Source: Aurantibrevibacter sp041749595
Lineage (GTDB): Bacteria > Bacteroidota > Bacteroidia > Flavobacteriales > Flavobacteriaceae
NCBI GenBank assembly: GCA_041749595.1
Contig: JBGTBA010000042.1
Location: 1-45,916, forward strand
DNA length: 45,916 bases
Reading direction: 5' to 3'
The translations under genes and the position numbers were made by a program. The notes beneath the pieces were generated by a model that was given only the letters and a program-made list of their open reading frames with translations, ran no database searches and was not told where the DNA came from. The first letter of the stretch is position 1; each line of letters begins with the position of its first letter. Below are positions 33,485-43,385 of the stretch, piece after piece.

Positions 33485-33991
33485 TTATATCCTAATCTTA
33501 AAATGCTGCGGAACCTGCTCTTTCCTAAAAAAAAGGACACCACAGTAAAATAGATCTACAGTTACCGAAGTAATGGGAAGCGCTTTTACCTTTTTCCAAA
33601 GGTGTTGCGACTCTTTTGTGCTATAAATTCCATCAAGCAGCACCATAGAATTATTGTGCCAATTATCGTTTTTCCGTAGAAACTCCAGAATAAGATGTTG
33701 TGAAGATCGGTCTATATAGACCAAATCAAATGGCTGTTTTTGATTTGGATTGAACACGAATTCTTTTTTCAGCTCCTCTTTTAGCCCAGTGCTTTCAGTG
33801 TATAATTTTATGGATTCAGCCTTAAAATATGCCTTGCTTTTTAAGAATACATCAAGGGATTTCGTTGTTCTTTTTGCATGCGATTTTCTATAAAGGCATT
33901 TGGTAACAAAAGCATAGACAAAAGGAGAATGTACGCCATGCTGATTGGTAGCCCTCAACAAAAAATTTAGGTAATCCAAAAAATAAGGCAT
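33485..33991 (-). CDS. Shortened class I methyltransferase-like protein, SAM motif absent
   Basis: A 168-residue protein. It begins like a Bacteroidota class I methyltransferase family (YLNFLLRATNQHGVHSPFVY) and has the later block PFDLVYIDRSSQHLILEFL, equivalent to the strand ending in YIDGxH, and SMVLLDGIYSTKESQHLWKKV. The part between residues about 45 and 85, where the glycine-rich SAM-binding motif (ELGxxxG) should lie, is compressed to AYFKAESIKLYTESTGLKEE with no such motif. The protein is also about 50-70 residues shorter than relatives I know. It may be non-catalytic or decaying. It starts 18 bases before the ABC-F gene ends. Confidence 0.6.
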   Translation of the reverse strand: MPYFLDYLNFLLRATNQHGVHSPFVYAFVTKCLYRKSHAKRTTKSLDVFLKSKAYFKAESIKLYTESTGLKEELKKEFVFNPNQKQPFDLVYIDRSSQHLILEFLRKNDNWHNNSMVLLDGIYSTKESQHLWKKVKALPITSVTVDLFYCGVLFFRKEQVPQHFKIRI

Positions 33992-34009
33992 AGCTACACT
34001 GGGTTGTGG

Positions 34010-35890
34010 TTAACTTTCCATAAGGGCCGAAAGTTGAAACCAACGTTCGGTCCTTTCTTCTAACAAATCTATTATCTTTTTAAGGTCTATGGATCGCTGC
34101 ACAAGCGCATCGCCGGCTAGGGAGGCATCGGTAAAACTATGTTGTATTTCTTCTTTTTGTTTTTCCAAATTCTGAATTTCCTTTTCCAATTGCTGGTATT
34201 CCTTTTGTTCGGAATAACTCATTTTTTTGGATGTATCTTCTATTTTCCATACATTTTTAGAAAGATTGGTTTGTACACTTTCTACCTTGATCGCTCTAAT
34301 TTCTTCTTCGTTGCTATCTTCGTAAGCCCTGAAATCGGAGTAATTACCGGGAAAATCCTCAATAACGGCATCGCCTCTAAACACAAAAAGGTGGTCCACA
34401 ATTTTATCCATAAAATACCTGTCGTGGGAGACCACTAAAAGACAGCCCGGAAAATCGAGCAAAAAGTCCTCTAGGACATTCAGGGTAACGATGTCCAAAT
34501 CGTTGGTAGGCTCATCCAAAATTAAAAAATTGGGGTTCTGGATCAACACCGTACAGAGATATAAGCGTTTGCGTTCCCCTCCACTTAGTTTTTCCACAAA
34601 ATCGTACTGCTTTTTTCGATCGAACAAAAATCGCTCCAGCAGTTGCTGCGCAGAAATTTGGCCGCCTTTTTTCAGCGGAATGTAGTCGCCAAATTCCCGG
34701 ATTACTTCTATAACCTTCTGCCCGGGCTTGATGGTAATACCTGCCTGAGTATAATAGCCGAATTTAATGGTTTCACCGACTACTACTTTTCCAGCATCTG
34801 GCTGATCCTTAGCCGTTAAAAGATTTAAAAAGGTAGATTTTCCCGTACCGTTTTTCCCGATGATCCCAATGCGCTCTCCTTGTAAAAAAACATACTCAAA
34901 TTTATCCAATATAGGTTTGTTTGGATATGATTTTGAAATTTTATGGAGCTCCAACACCTTACTTCCCATCCGTTCCATGTTGATCTCTAACTGCACTTTA
35001 TGGTCTTTTCTGCGTTGGGAAGCCTTTTCTTTTATCGCCTGAAAGTCGTCAATTCGCGATTTGGATTTGGTGGTCCGTGCCTTGGGCTGTCGGCGCATCC
35101 AGTCCAGCTCTTTTTTAAAAAGTTGTTTGGATTTGTGTTGTTCTACGGCCTCCTGCTCCATTCTGGCCTCCTTCTTTTCCAAGTAGTATGAGTAGTTTCC
35201 TTTGTATGAATAAAGTTGTCCACTATCCAATTCAATAATCTCATTGCAGACACGTTCCAAAAAGTAGCGGTCGTGGGTTACCATGAACAAAGTAATATTC
35301 TCTTTGGCAAAATACTGTTCCAGCCACTCTATCATTTCCAGATCCAGGTGATTGGTGGGCTCGTCCATTATTAACAAATCGGGTCTGTTGATAAGGGCAT
35401 TGGCCAATGCCAAACGCTTTTTTTGCCCCCCGGACAGGAGACCTACTTTTACCTGTAGGTCCTCTAATTTTAGTTTGAATAGAATTTGTTTGTATTGATT
35501 TTCGAAATCCCATGCATTTAGCCGCTCCATGGCCTCAAAAGCCTTTTGATAGGCTTCTTCATTTTCCGGATTTTCCAACGCCTTTTCATAGCTGGTAATT
35601 ACCCGAAGCACGACGCTGTCCGACGCCAAAATAGTTTCTTCGATAGTAAATTCCGGATCCAGATTGGGTTCTTGCTCCAAATACGAGACTCGGATTTCCT
35701 TTCTGTAATTGACACGGCCTGCGTCGGGAGACTCCTTCCCGGATATAATATTGAGTATAGCCGTCTTACCGGTCCCGTTTTTGGCGATCAAGGCGATTTT
35801 TTGGTCTTTGTTGATGCCAAAAGACAGCTCCTTAAAAAGTACCAGTTCCCCAAAAGATTTGGATATATTTTCTACTGTAAGTAGGTTCAT
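34010..35890 (-). CDS. ABC-F family ATPase (Uup-like)
   Basis: A 626-residue soluble protein with two ABC domains and no membrane part. Domain 1 has Walker A AKNGTGKT (residues 36-43), signature LSGGQKKRLALAN and Walker B LLIMDEPTNHLDLEM. A charged linker with YYLEKKEARMEQEAVEQHKS and RRQPKARTTKSKSRIDDF follows. Domain 2 has Walker A GKNGTGKST, signature LSGGERKRLYL and LILDEPTNDLDIVT. A C-terminal coiled coil (SYSEQKEYQQLEKEIQNLEK) is as in Uup. ABC-F proteins act on ribosomes, and Uup also affects DNA-structure maintenance. No antibiotic-resistance role can be inferred. Confidence 0.95.
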   Translation of the reverse strand: MNLLTVENISKSFGELVLFKELSFGINKDQKIALIAKNGTGKTAILNIISGKESPDAGRVNYRKEIRVSYLEQEPNLDPEFTIEETILASDSVVLRVITSYEKALENPENEEAYQKAFEAMERLNAWDFENQYKQILFKLKLEDLQVKVGLLSGGQKKRLALANALINRPDLLIMDEPTNHLDLEMIEWLEQYFAKENITLFMVTHDRYFLERVCNEIIELDSGQLYSYKGNYSYYLEKKEARMEQEAVEQHKSKQLFKKELDWMRRQPKARTTKSKSRIDDFQAIKEKASQRRKDHKVQLEINMERMGSKVLELHKISKSYPNKPILDKFEYVFLQGERIGIIGKNGTGKSTFLNLLTAKDQPDAGKVVVGETIKFGYYTQAGITIKPGQKVIEVIREFGDYIPLKKGGQISAQQLLERFLFDRKKQYDFVEKLSGGERKRLYLCTVLIQNPNFLILDEPTNDLDIVTLNVLEDFLLDFPGCLLVVSHDRYFMDKIVDHLFVFRGDAVIEDFPGNYSDFRAYEDSNEEEIRAIKVESVQTNLSKNVWKIEDTSKKMSYSEQKEYQQLEKEIQNLEKQKEEIQHSFTDASLAGDALVQRSIDLKKIIDLLEERTERWFQLSALMES

Positions 35891-35963
35891 TCGTTGAATT
35901 TAAAATTAATACAGCGCGATTTAATCCGGGGGTGGTACTCCCATAAAGGGTATAAACTGCTGT

Positions 35964-37142
35964 CTAGGCCTTGATCTTTTTAAAAATAAAATGCAAAAAT
36001 AGGTATCTCAACCCCAAAGCAATCAACAAAAGAAGTAATAATGGAGAAAATAGTTGAATTTTTAAGACCCATAGCAGCAGGGTAATGCCCAAGAATACCA
36101 AAAGAGCAACAAGATAATAGCGAAACACCCTTCCCTTTGGATCTTTCGAAAGCAGTAAAAAACCCGCCACTAGATTAAGGGGAAAGGCCCAAAATACATT
36201 AAAATTAGAAACTGTAGTAGTATGCTCCGAGAAAAACCAAAGGAAAATAATCACTAAGCCTGCAATTCCGGTAGCAAAAAACAGACTAAAATCCAACCAT
36301 CGATTTCGGCTTCCTTTTTTAAAATCCCAATAGGTAATGAACGCCACAATCAACAATACTACAGAAAGCCAAAATAGCGGGGTAGTGTAAAATCCGGATG
36401 CCACCGGAGTGGGTCCTTCTTTTAAAATAGTTCTTTCCCGGAACACAATGGGCATGCTCCCAAGTGTGGTAAAATTTAACTGCCGCATTACATAACTGGG
36501 CAGAAAAAGATGCTCATGGGGGGTAGCGGTTCTATCGATAACCGATCCCAATGCCAAATCAATCCCGAAGGCCGACCACGAATTGGTTTTTAAGTTTTGG
36601 TGAATTAGTTCGCGAAACGTAAAGTGGTTTTCTAAATGGGAATAATCATATTCTAGTGCGGTTCCAAAAGTTTGCTCCAAAACCGTTCCCAATTTTGTAG
36701 AACAGTTATCAAAAAAGAAATCGTATTTGTACTCCCGGTTTTCGGGCAGGTAATTGTGCTCTAAAAATTGGAACAGGGCATCCTTTTCCAATTCACCAAG
36801 TTGCAGCACCTGCTCTTTCACCCATCGGTTTTCTACCTGATATTCATACAGGAAATTATCGAACTGCTGCCGACTAAGGGAGTACAGCAACTTCCCCCGG
36901 GCGAATTTCATATAAAAATTGGGTGTGTTAAAATTGAAGGTACCGTAATTATAGATCACGTCTATACCCAAATCGGGATCGAAAACTCGGAAGGCACTGT
37001 GGCCAAAGGTGGAATACAGTTCTTCCCCGGCACCACAGGTAATAAGACTGATCTTTGCCGAGGGTGATAAGGTCACTTTCTGGGCATAACCCAAACTACA
37101 CAACCCCAAAAAACATAGAAGTAAAAGCTTTTGAAATGGCAT
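35964..37142 (-). CDS. DUF4105 membrane protein
   Basis: The protein has a signal-like N-terminus from MPFQKLLLLCFLGLCSLGYAQ (start 37142; the frame opens at 37175 with two earlier Met). The large exported DUF4105 domain follows: ISLITCGAGEELYSTFGHSAFRV, the GTFNFNTPNFYMKFARGKLLYSL block and FFDNCSTKLGTVLEQTFG. The C-terminal 150 residues form about four membrane helices (TPLFWLSVVLLIVAFITYWDF, LFFATGIAGLVIIFLWFF, VFWAFPLNLVAGFLLL, LLLLIALGLRYLFLHFI). His of TFGHSAFR and Cys of DNCST could form a catalytic site, as in NlpC/P60-like folds, though none has been shown to my knowledge. Length is normal. Confidence 0.88.
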   Translation of the reverse strand: MPFQKLLLLCFLGLCSLGYAQKVTLSPSAKISLITCGAGEELYSTFGHSAFRVFDPDLGIDVIYNYGTFNFNTPNFYMKFARGKLLYSLSRQQFDNFLYEYQVENRWVKEQVLQLGELEKDALFQFLEHNYLPENREYKYDFFFDNCSTKLGTVLEQTFGTALEYDYSHLENHFTFRELIHQNLKTNSWSAFGIDLALGSVIDRTATPHEHLFLPSYVMRQLNFTTLGSMPIVFRERTILKEGPTPVASGFYTTPLFWLSVVLLIVAFITYWDFKKGSRNRWLDFSLFFATGIAGLVIIFLWFFSEHTTTVSNFNVFWAFPLNLVAGFLLLSKDPKGRVFRYYLVALLVFLGITLLLWVLKIQLFSPLLLLLLIALGLRYLFLHFIFKKIKA

Positions 37143-37245
37143 ATTCCGTGCTGTGGACATTGAATTTAATAACAAATATCCGAATAAATAATGGCACTAA
37201 ACCGTTTCCTGAAAAATTGTACTATTTTTACCAAAACCAACTACA

Positions 37246-37992
37246 GTGAAAAAGCACATCCCCAACCTAATTACAATGCTCAACGTTTTTTGTGGCTGCA
37301 TTGCCGTGGTATTTGCGGTAATGAACCAATTGGAAACCGCAGCACTATTTGTTTTCCTGGGTATTTTTTTTGATTTTTTCGACGGCCTTGCCGCCCGTGT
37401 ACTCCGCGTGCAGAGCACATTGGGCGTACAGTTGGATTCCTTGGCCGATATGATTACCAGTGGCCTTGTACCCGGTATTGTCATGTACCAACTTTTGGGT
37501 ATGTCCGTTTATGGTGGGTGGAATTCGGGGCATGCACTTCATGGAGCGACTTTGGGCGAAGCCAACCTATTGCTCCTTCCCTTTTTAGGCTTTATCATTA
37601 CCCTGGCATCGGCCTACCGTTTGGCCAAATTTAATCTGGACGAGAACCAGGCATCTTCTTTTATAGGCTTGCCCACGCCAGCCAATGCGCTGCTTATCCT
37701 TTCCCTACCGCTGATCCTTTTTTATCAGAACAACGATGTGTTGAACAGCATTATCCTCAACCAGTGGTTCTTGATCGGACTTACTTTTTTGAGTGCTTTT
37801 TTACTGAATTCGAAGCTACAACTCTTTGCCCTCAAATTTAAAAACTGGGGTTTTAAGGACAATGCACTGAGGTATATTTTTATTGCGATAAGTATAGTGC
37901 TTTTATTGACACTTAAATTTTTGGCCGTGCCAGCGATTATTGTGTTTTATGTATTGAGCTCGGTGTTTCATAAGTTGTTTTTTGGAGAATAA
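37246..37992 (+). CDS. pssA: CDP-diacylglycerol--serine O-phosphatidyltransferase
   Basis: The enzyme makes phosphatidylserine from CDP-diacylglycerol and serine, the first step to phosphatidylethanolamine. The CDP-alcohol phosphatidyltransferase motif is complete: Asp46-Gly47-x2-Ala-Arg51-x8-Gly60-x3-Asp64-x3-Asp68 in DFFDGLAAR and GVQLDSLAD. About eight hydrophobic helices span the rest. It starts with GTG (37246-37248) and begins VKKHIPNLITMLNVFCG, as the family does. It is divergent from DUF4105 with about 100 bases between the starts and converges on the RND pump gene with only 10 bases between stops. Confidence 0.95.
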   Translation: MKKHIPNLITMLNVFCGCIAVVFAVMNQLETAALFVFLGIFFDFFDGLAARVLRVQSTLGVQLDSLADMITSGLVPGIVMYQLLGMSVYGGWNSGHALHGATLGEANLLLLPFLGFIITLASAYRLAKFNLDENQASSFIGLPTPANALLILSLPLILFYQNNDVLNSIILNQWFLIGLTFLSAFLLNSKLQLFALKFKNWGFKDNALRYIFIAISIVLLLTLKFLAVPAIIVFYVLSSVFHKLFFGE

Positions 37993-38002
37993 TGATCTAT
38001 TA

Positions 38003-41000
38003 TTAGTATTGCTTACGGGTTTTGAAAATCAGATGCAGCAAACTTGGCAATACGACCAACAGCAAGGGCAATGCTACTAAAAATCCGCCGATAACAGCGA
38101 TTGCCAAAGGTTGGTGCAATTCTGCACCCACGCCAATCCCAAGAGCCAACGGGATCAGGGCGATGATTGCCCCCAGGGCGGTCATCAATTTGGGACGCAA
38201 TCGGGTGGAAATTGAATAAACGATGGATTCATCCACGTTTTTTGTTTCAGTCAACGTATTTTTAAACTGCAGAAAGGTGAAAATTGCATTTTCTCCGATG
38301 ATTCCAACTATCATGATGATGCCCGTATAACTGCCTACGTTTAACGGGGTGTTGGTAAAGAAAAGCAGTAAATAACTGCCGGAAATTCCCAAAACAGAAA
38401 TCAGTAAAATAGCAAGTGCAACTTGTATGTCTCTGAACAAAAACAAGATAATCAAGAAAACCAATAGGCTGGATGTGATTAAGATAATCAGCAATTCCTG
38501 AAACGATTGTTGTTGAGATTGATAGGCACCGGCATATTCAATTCGATATCCGGATGGTAAATTTATTTTTAGCGCAATATCTTTTTGAATTTGGTTCATG
38601 ACACTACCCAAATCGCGATTGTCCAATCTTCCGCTGACCACACCCAAAGTTTGCAGGTTTTCGCGTTCTATTTCTGTTTGTCCTTTGGCAAGTTCAACAT
38701 CAACTAAATCCGTAATTGGAACTGTTTTACCGCCGGGTAAAAACACCCGAAGTTTTCTTATGTCATCGACGCTAATCTTTGCGCTGTTTGGGTAAACCAG
38801 TCGTATATCTGTGGTGAATTCATTTTCGAAAAGCGAGCCGACCACATTTCCCTCCAGAGAAGTTTGGATTTGAAATTGCAAATCAGCCGGCGTGATGCCG
38901 TATTGTGCCAATCGCGAAAAATTGGGCGTGATGTTGATCTGTGGTCCCGCGACGGTAATCCCGTCAAAAACATCAGCTGTGCCCGGGACTTCCTCTACAA
39001 CTTTGGCAACTTGTCTGGAAATTTCCTGAATTTTTTGATGGTCTGTCCCGAAAATTTTGACTTCTATCGGTTGAACCGAACTCATCAAATCTCCCAGCAT
39101 ATCACCGATTACCTGACCAAAATCAATGGTCAGGGCAGGTTGGCTTGCTTCAACTTTTGCCCGTATTTCATCGATAACCTCATAGGTCGTTCTGATTCTG
39201 TTTTTTTTGAGTTGGATGAGATAATCGCCGCGATTGGGTTCAGTGATAAAAAAACCCATCTGCGTGCCCGTTCTTCGGCTGTAAGCCTTTACCTCCGGTA
39301 TTTGGATGATTATTTTTTCTACTTCGCGAAGCATTCTGTCGGTTTCTTCCAATGAAGTACCCGGCGGAGAGTTGTAGTCTAACACGATGCTTCCCTCGTC
39401 CATTTCAGGCAAAAAACCGGTTTCGAGCTTGGGAAGTATCAGAAAAATTGAGAGCACAAGAAATGCTGAAAACAAGATACTCAAGTAGGGTTTCCGGATA
39501 AAAAAACCAACCCAAGCTTGGGTTTTTAATTGATGGGAATCTTTTTGTGCTTTGTGTTTTTTGGTTTTTTTGTGGGGTTTGCTGAACAACAGATAAACGA
39601 CCGGAAGCAACAGCCAAGTTACAAAGAATGAACAAACCAATGTAATAATCATGGTGTTTGTCATTACCTTAAAATAGGCACCGGCAACCCCCGACATCAG
39701 GACAAATGGCAAGAAAATGACGATGGTGCTCAAAGATGAACCCAACATGGCCGGAAACAAATATTTTATTGCTTTTTTGAGCAATTTCAGGGTACTTACC
39801 TCGGGATGTTCTTCGTGCGTGCGGTGTATTTGTTCAACGACAACGATGGCATCATCTATAATGAGTCCGATCGCCGCAGCTATGGCACCCAAAGTCATGA
39901 TGTTGAAAGTTTCACCGATAGCATATAAGAAGATAATTGTCAGTGCGATGGTAACCGGAATGATGATGAGGATGGTCGCACTTGCTCTGAATGACCTCAG
40001 AAAAAGTACGGCTACGACAATGGCCAATAACAACCCGATCATCAAACTGTCGCGTACACTACTAACAGTGTCGTTGACAAAATCTGCCTGTACATAGAAT
40101 GGAGTCAGATGAACATCTTTGGGCAAAAGAGATGTTAGATCCGCCACTTTTTTGCGCATATCTTCAGACATGCTGACCAAGTTTGAATTGGGTTGCTTCA
40201 ATACGGCAATCAGAACCCCCTCTTTGCCATTGGCATTGACCTTGATGTATTCCTTGGCTTCTTTTATCTCAACAGCTGCAATATCCTTTAAACTGATGAT
40301 GCGTTTACCGTCGTTTTTAATAATCAAATTTTCGAGTTCATCTTTTTTATCCACTTGCGCATCCAACAAGGTGAGGTAGAGCATTCGGTAATCGTTTAGA
40401 TAACCTGTGGATTGGATGAAATTTGTGGAAGCCATTGCCTGAGAAATATCATTCGGTGTTATATGCAAGGCAGCCATTTTATCAAAATCCAATTCCAACC
40501 AATACTCTTTTGTTTTCCCGCCAATCACCCGTATTTCACTCACCCCTTCTACCTGCGATAAAAAAGGTTTGATGGTATAAAGAGCCAATTGCTTCAGTTC
40601 AATGGGTGATTTGGTTTCGCTTTCTAAGGAATATCCGGTCACCGGCAAGATAGAAGGATTCATCTTTTCTACCGTAATACTCACATTGGGAGGAAGGGCG
40701 TTTTTGATCTGATTTATTTTGGACTCGATGCGTTGTTTACTCATATCGATATCCGCATCCCAATCCATAAACGCAGAAATTTCACAACTGCCACGGCTGG
40801 TGGTGCTTCTAATCAGTTTTAAATCCTGTACTTGTTTGATGGCATTCTCTAATGGTTTGGTAACCGTGATCATCATCTTTTCTACCGGCTGCTGCCCGGC
40901 ATCGACAATAATTTTAATTTTTGGAAAAGTAATTTCAGGAAACAAGCCCGTTTGCATTTTTGCGTATGAAAAAACGCCACCGATGACAATCAGCAAAATA

Positions 41001-41044
41001 ATTACGCTGAGCGGATGCTTGTATTTTACAAAAAAATTATTCAT
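38003..41044 (-). CDS. RND efflux pump inner-membrane transporter (AcrB/MdtC type)
   Basis: A 1013-residue proton-driven exporter with twelve membrane helices and two large periplasmic loops. It opens NNFFVKYKHPLSVIILLIV. The proton-relay pair Asp397-Asp398 lies in GLIIDDAIVVVEQIHRTH, and the second half has GIIMIVGIIGENAIFTFLQF. FPEITFPKIKI and PVTGYSLESE are also family blocks. Length is at the short end for the family. It overlaps the membrane fusion gene by one base, with TolC and a glycosyltransferase upstream. The family covers drug, detergent and metal exporters, and the sequence does not fix the substrate. Confidence 0.95.
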   Translation of the reverse strand: MNNFFVKYKHPLSVIILLIVIGGVFSYAKMQTGLFPEITFPKIKIIVDAGQQPVEKMMITVTKPLENAIKQVQDLKLIRSTTSRGSCEISAFMDWDADIDMSKQRIESKINQIKNALPPNVSITVEKMNPSILPVTGYSLESETKSPIELKQLALYTIKPFLSQVEGVSEIRVIGGKTKEYWLELDFDKMAALHITPNDISQAMASTNFIQSTGYLNDYRMLYLTLLDAQVDKKDELENLIIKNDGKRIISLKDIAAVEIKEAKEYIKVNANGKEGVLIAVLKQPNSNLVSMSEDMRKKVADLTSLLPKDVHLTPFYVQADFVNDTVSSVRDSLMIGLLLAIVVAVLFLRSFRASATILIIIPVTIALTIIFLYAIGETFNIMTLGAIAAAIGLIIDDAIVVVEQIHRTHEEHPEVSTLKLLKKAIKYLFPAMLGSSLSTIVIFLPFVLMSGVAGAYFKVMTNTMIITLVCSFFVTWLLLPVVYLLFSKPHKKTKKHKAQKDSHQLKTQAWVGFFIRKPYLSILFSAFLVLSIFLILPKLETGFLPEMDEGSIVLDYNSPPGTSLEETDRMLREVEKIIIQIPEVKAYSRRTGTQMGFFITEPNRGDYLIQLKKNRIRTTYEVIDEIRAKVEASQPALTIDFGQVIGDMLGDLMSSVQPIEVKIFGTDHQKIQEISRQVAKVVEEVPGTADVFDGITVAGPQINITPNFSRLAQYGITPADLQFQIQTSLEGNVVGSLFENEFTTDIRLVYPNSAKISVDDIRKLRVFLPGGKTVPITDLVDVELAKGQTEIERENLQTLGVVSGRLDNRDLGSVMNQIQKDIALKINLPSGYRIEYAGAYQSQQQSFQELLIILITSSLLVFLIILFLFRDIQVALAILLISVLGISGSYLLLFFTNTPLNVGSYTGIIMIVGIIGENAIFTFLQFKNTLTETKNVDESIVYSISTRLRPKLMTALGAIIALIPLALGIGVGAELHQPLAIAVIGGFLVALPLLLVVLPSLLHLIFKTRKQY

Positions 41045-41982
41045 CAGTTTTTGGAATAATTGTTGGTTACGGAAACTTTCAAAGTATCGGCTACGCCATA
41101 ATTTCCCGTTAAAATGATTTTGTCCGACAGACTAAATTCCGGGTTTAAGATTTCGACTTTTTCATTGGTTTCAATTCCTTTGATAACGGGAATTTTGACG
41201 GCTGTGGAGTCATTGATTAATTTCATTACCCAAAAATCCGTTTCCGTTTCATTTGCCAAAACAGCCGCTTTAGGCAGGGAAATTCCGCTTGCAACATCCG
41301 GAGCAGTTTTGTAGATACGTACTTTAGCGACGAGGTTTTCCGGAATGTACGTTTTGTTTTTCAATTTTATAATGACCCCTAAAGTTTGAGAAACGGCATC
41401 TACCGAAGACTTGAATTTATCGATGATTCCTGCCTGTACCGTTCCATCGGGCAAATAAATGGTTACCTCGTCTTTCTGTTCGACAAATCTTCTGTATTCA
41501 TAAGGAAGGTCTAAAACAAAAGCGAAACTTTGAAGATCATTGATGACAGCTAAAGGTTCTCCATCTTGAACATAATCTCCATTCTGATAATTAAACGAGG
41601 TAAGATAGCCGGTTGCTGTGGCTGTGACAGGAATTGGTTTGCCAAAATTGAGGGTGGAATCTATTTTATTGATCGTATTGCCCAAGATAGAAGCTTCCTT
41701 ACTTTTTATGGTGAGCAATAATTTTCCTCGGGCTACATAAGATTCGGGACTCACGTTTATGGATTGTATATAGCCGGTAGCCTTTGCCTTGATCTGGTTT
41801 TTGACCAGAAAGACAGAAGTTGCATTGAGATCAACATAGGCTCTGATGGGTACGGTGTCTATTTGGGTAATGGTAACCGGTGTTCGATTTTCTATTTTGA
41901 GTTCTTTATCTGGTGTTTTCTCCTTACAGGAAAAGAGAAAAAAAGCAATTAAAAGCGGTGCGATAAAAATTGATTTGTTCAT
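41044..41982 (-). CDS. RND efflux periplasmic adaptor (membrane fusion protein), lipoprotein
   Basis: A 312-residue HlyD-type adaptor that links the inner-membrane pump to TolC. It has a lipoprotein signal, MNKSIFIAPLLIAFFLFSCKE, with Cys19. The biotinyl-lipoyl half-motifs IKAKATGYIQSINVSPESYVARG and PIPVTATATGYLTSFNYQNGDYVQDGEPL are present. The short hairpin between them is unusually small. The beta barrel follows with VTIYLPDGTVQAGIIDKF and LSDKIILTGNYGV near the end. One base of overlap with the pump gene shows co-translation. Confidence 0.93.
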   Translation of the reverse strand: MNKSIFIAPLLIAFFLFSCKEKTPDKELKIENRTPVTITQIDTVPIRAYVDLNATSVFLVKNQIKAKATGYIQSINVSPESYVARGKLLLTIKSKEASILGNTINKIDSTLNFGKPIPVTATATGYLTSFNYQNGDYVQDGEPLAVINDLQSFAFVLDLPYEYRRFVEQKDEVTIYLPDGTVQAGIIDKFKSSVDAVSQTLGVIIKLKNKTYIPENLVAKVRIYKTAPDVASGISLPKAAVLANETETDFWVMKLINDSTAVKIPVIKGIETNEKVEILNPEFSLSDKIILTGNYGVADTLKVSVTNNYSKN

Positions 41983-42010
41983 ACGTTGGATTTCAATTTT
42001 CTTAAAATAG

Positions 42011-43315
42011 TTACTTTGCCCAATAATTTATCTGGTTGATAACCTGGAGTTTGTTTGCTTCATTTTGTATCACGTTGTTTTTTACAGAGGTTAGATTGCC
42101 GATGGATAACAAAAATTCAGTTATCCGTGCCTCGCCGTTCACCAACAGTTTTCGGTTGGTTTCAATCAGTGCCTCACTCAGCGCTAATTGTTTTTCCAAC
42201 TGTGCGTTCAATTGATTGATTTGATTCAATTGAATATGAAGTTGTTGCAATTGCTGTCGCGATTGATTTTCAAAAAATTGTTTGTATGCCGTGTTGGTTT
42301 TTAATGCCAATTCATTTTTTTGATGTTGGAGTTTTCGCTGACCGCCATCGTAGATGGGCACGGATAGCGATAATCCGATGCTCGTTCCAAAATTTTTATA
42401 AGCTTGGGGCTGAAAAGATGAGTTGTAGCCGCCATCGGCGAACACACTGAACTTGGGTTGGTAATTTGTATTGATTAATTTGTCCTGGTTCAAAATAGTA
42501 AGGCTGTCAAGTACAAACTTGTTGTAGTCTGCCGTTTCTTTGATTTTGAAAGGATTGCCAAGTGTTATATTTGGAGGTGATAAATTGTCAATCTGAGTCG
42601 GTTCATCTCCCGATAAAAAATACAACAGTGCCAAATCGTTTGCATATTGATTTTCCCATTGCTGTACAACAAATTGCTGTTGTTGCATTGTACTGGCAAA
42701 AATGAGGTATTCGCTTTGCCTGTAAACAGCCGCTCTGACAAGTTCTTTCAATATTTCAGATTCTTCTTGCAGCAAATGCAATAAATCTTGATTAAACTTC
42801 AATTGTTGAAAATCCCCAAAAGCGGAAATGTATTGTGCGGTAATGCTGAGATTCAAATCTTTGACAGCAATTTTTAGGTTATTGTTAAGCGAATTTCTAA
42901 CAATTGAAAAAGATTCCCGGCGGTTTCGAAGCGTTTGATTAAAGACAATGGGTTGGGTTACCGTAACCAGCCCGGTTATGGTTTGCCCGTTGCTGATGGC
43001 CGTGTCATAGCCATAACCATCAATGACGGGTGCGTAATTGGCATATAAATTTCCGTTGGTTTGAAAACCATTTGAAGCCCTGAAAATTAAGCTGTCCAAT
43101 TTGGATGCCAGTGTCTGATTCTGAATGTCCGCAAGGAAAGGGTTGTTTTCTTTAGCCGTTTTCAAGAAGTAATCCAGATTTTTAGTTTGCCCATACAAAT
43201 CTGAAAAAACCAAAAGCATCAAACACGAAAGTGAAAAAATTGTGCGAATGGGTATTTTGAGTCGCCACATTTTTTGGTGATTTTTTAAAGCGAGTAGTCG
43301 AACAAAAGTATGCAT
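42011..43315 (-). CDS. TolC-family outer-membrane efflux protein
   Basis: A 434-residue outer-membrane channel. From Met16 (43270) a signal peptide, MWRLKIPIRTIFSLSCLMLL, ends near LYGQ; the 15 residues before it may not be translated. The two OEP repeats are seen as long helices: DYFLKTAKENNPFLADIQNQTLA and LNLSITAQYISAFGDFQQLKF, then LNTNYQPKFSVFADGGYNSSF and ALKTNTAYKQFFENQ. The terminal helix is LINGEARITEFLLSIGN-like. It lies 28 bases upstream of the adaptor gene in the same direction, completing the tripartite system. Confidence 0.92.
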   Translation of the reverse strand: MHTFVRLLALKNHQKMWRLKIPIRTIFSLSCLMLLVFSDLYGQTKNLDYFLKTAKENNPFLADIQNQTLASKLDSLIFRASNGFQTNGNLYANYAPVIDGYGYDTAISNGQTITGLVTVTQPIVFNQTLRNRRESFSIVRNSLNNNLKIAVKDLNLSITAQYISAFGDFQQLKFNQDLLHLLQEESEILKELVRAAVYRQSEYLIFASTMQQQQFVVQQWENQYANDLALLYFLSGDEPTQIDNLSPPNITLGNPFKIKETADYNKFVLDSLTILNQDKLINTNYQPKFSVFADGGYNSSFQPQAYKNFGTSIGLSLSVPIYDGGQRKLQHQKNELALKTNTAYKQFFENQSRQQLQQLHIQLNQINQLNAQLEKQLALSEALIETNRKLLVNGEARITEFLLSIGNLTSVKNNVIQNEANKLQVINQINYWAK

Positions 43316-43385
43316 TTCTGTGTATCTTTAAGTAATCGTATTTGTTTGGATTTTTTCATCTACCGAAATCTAAAGTACTCCATTT

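Noticed and set aside
33991..34015. GTTGTGGTT resembling the CRISPR repeat start
   Set aside because: Nine bases only, no further repeat similarity and far from the array; chance match.
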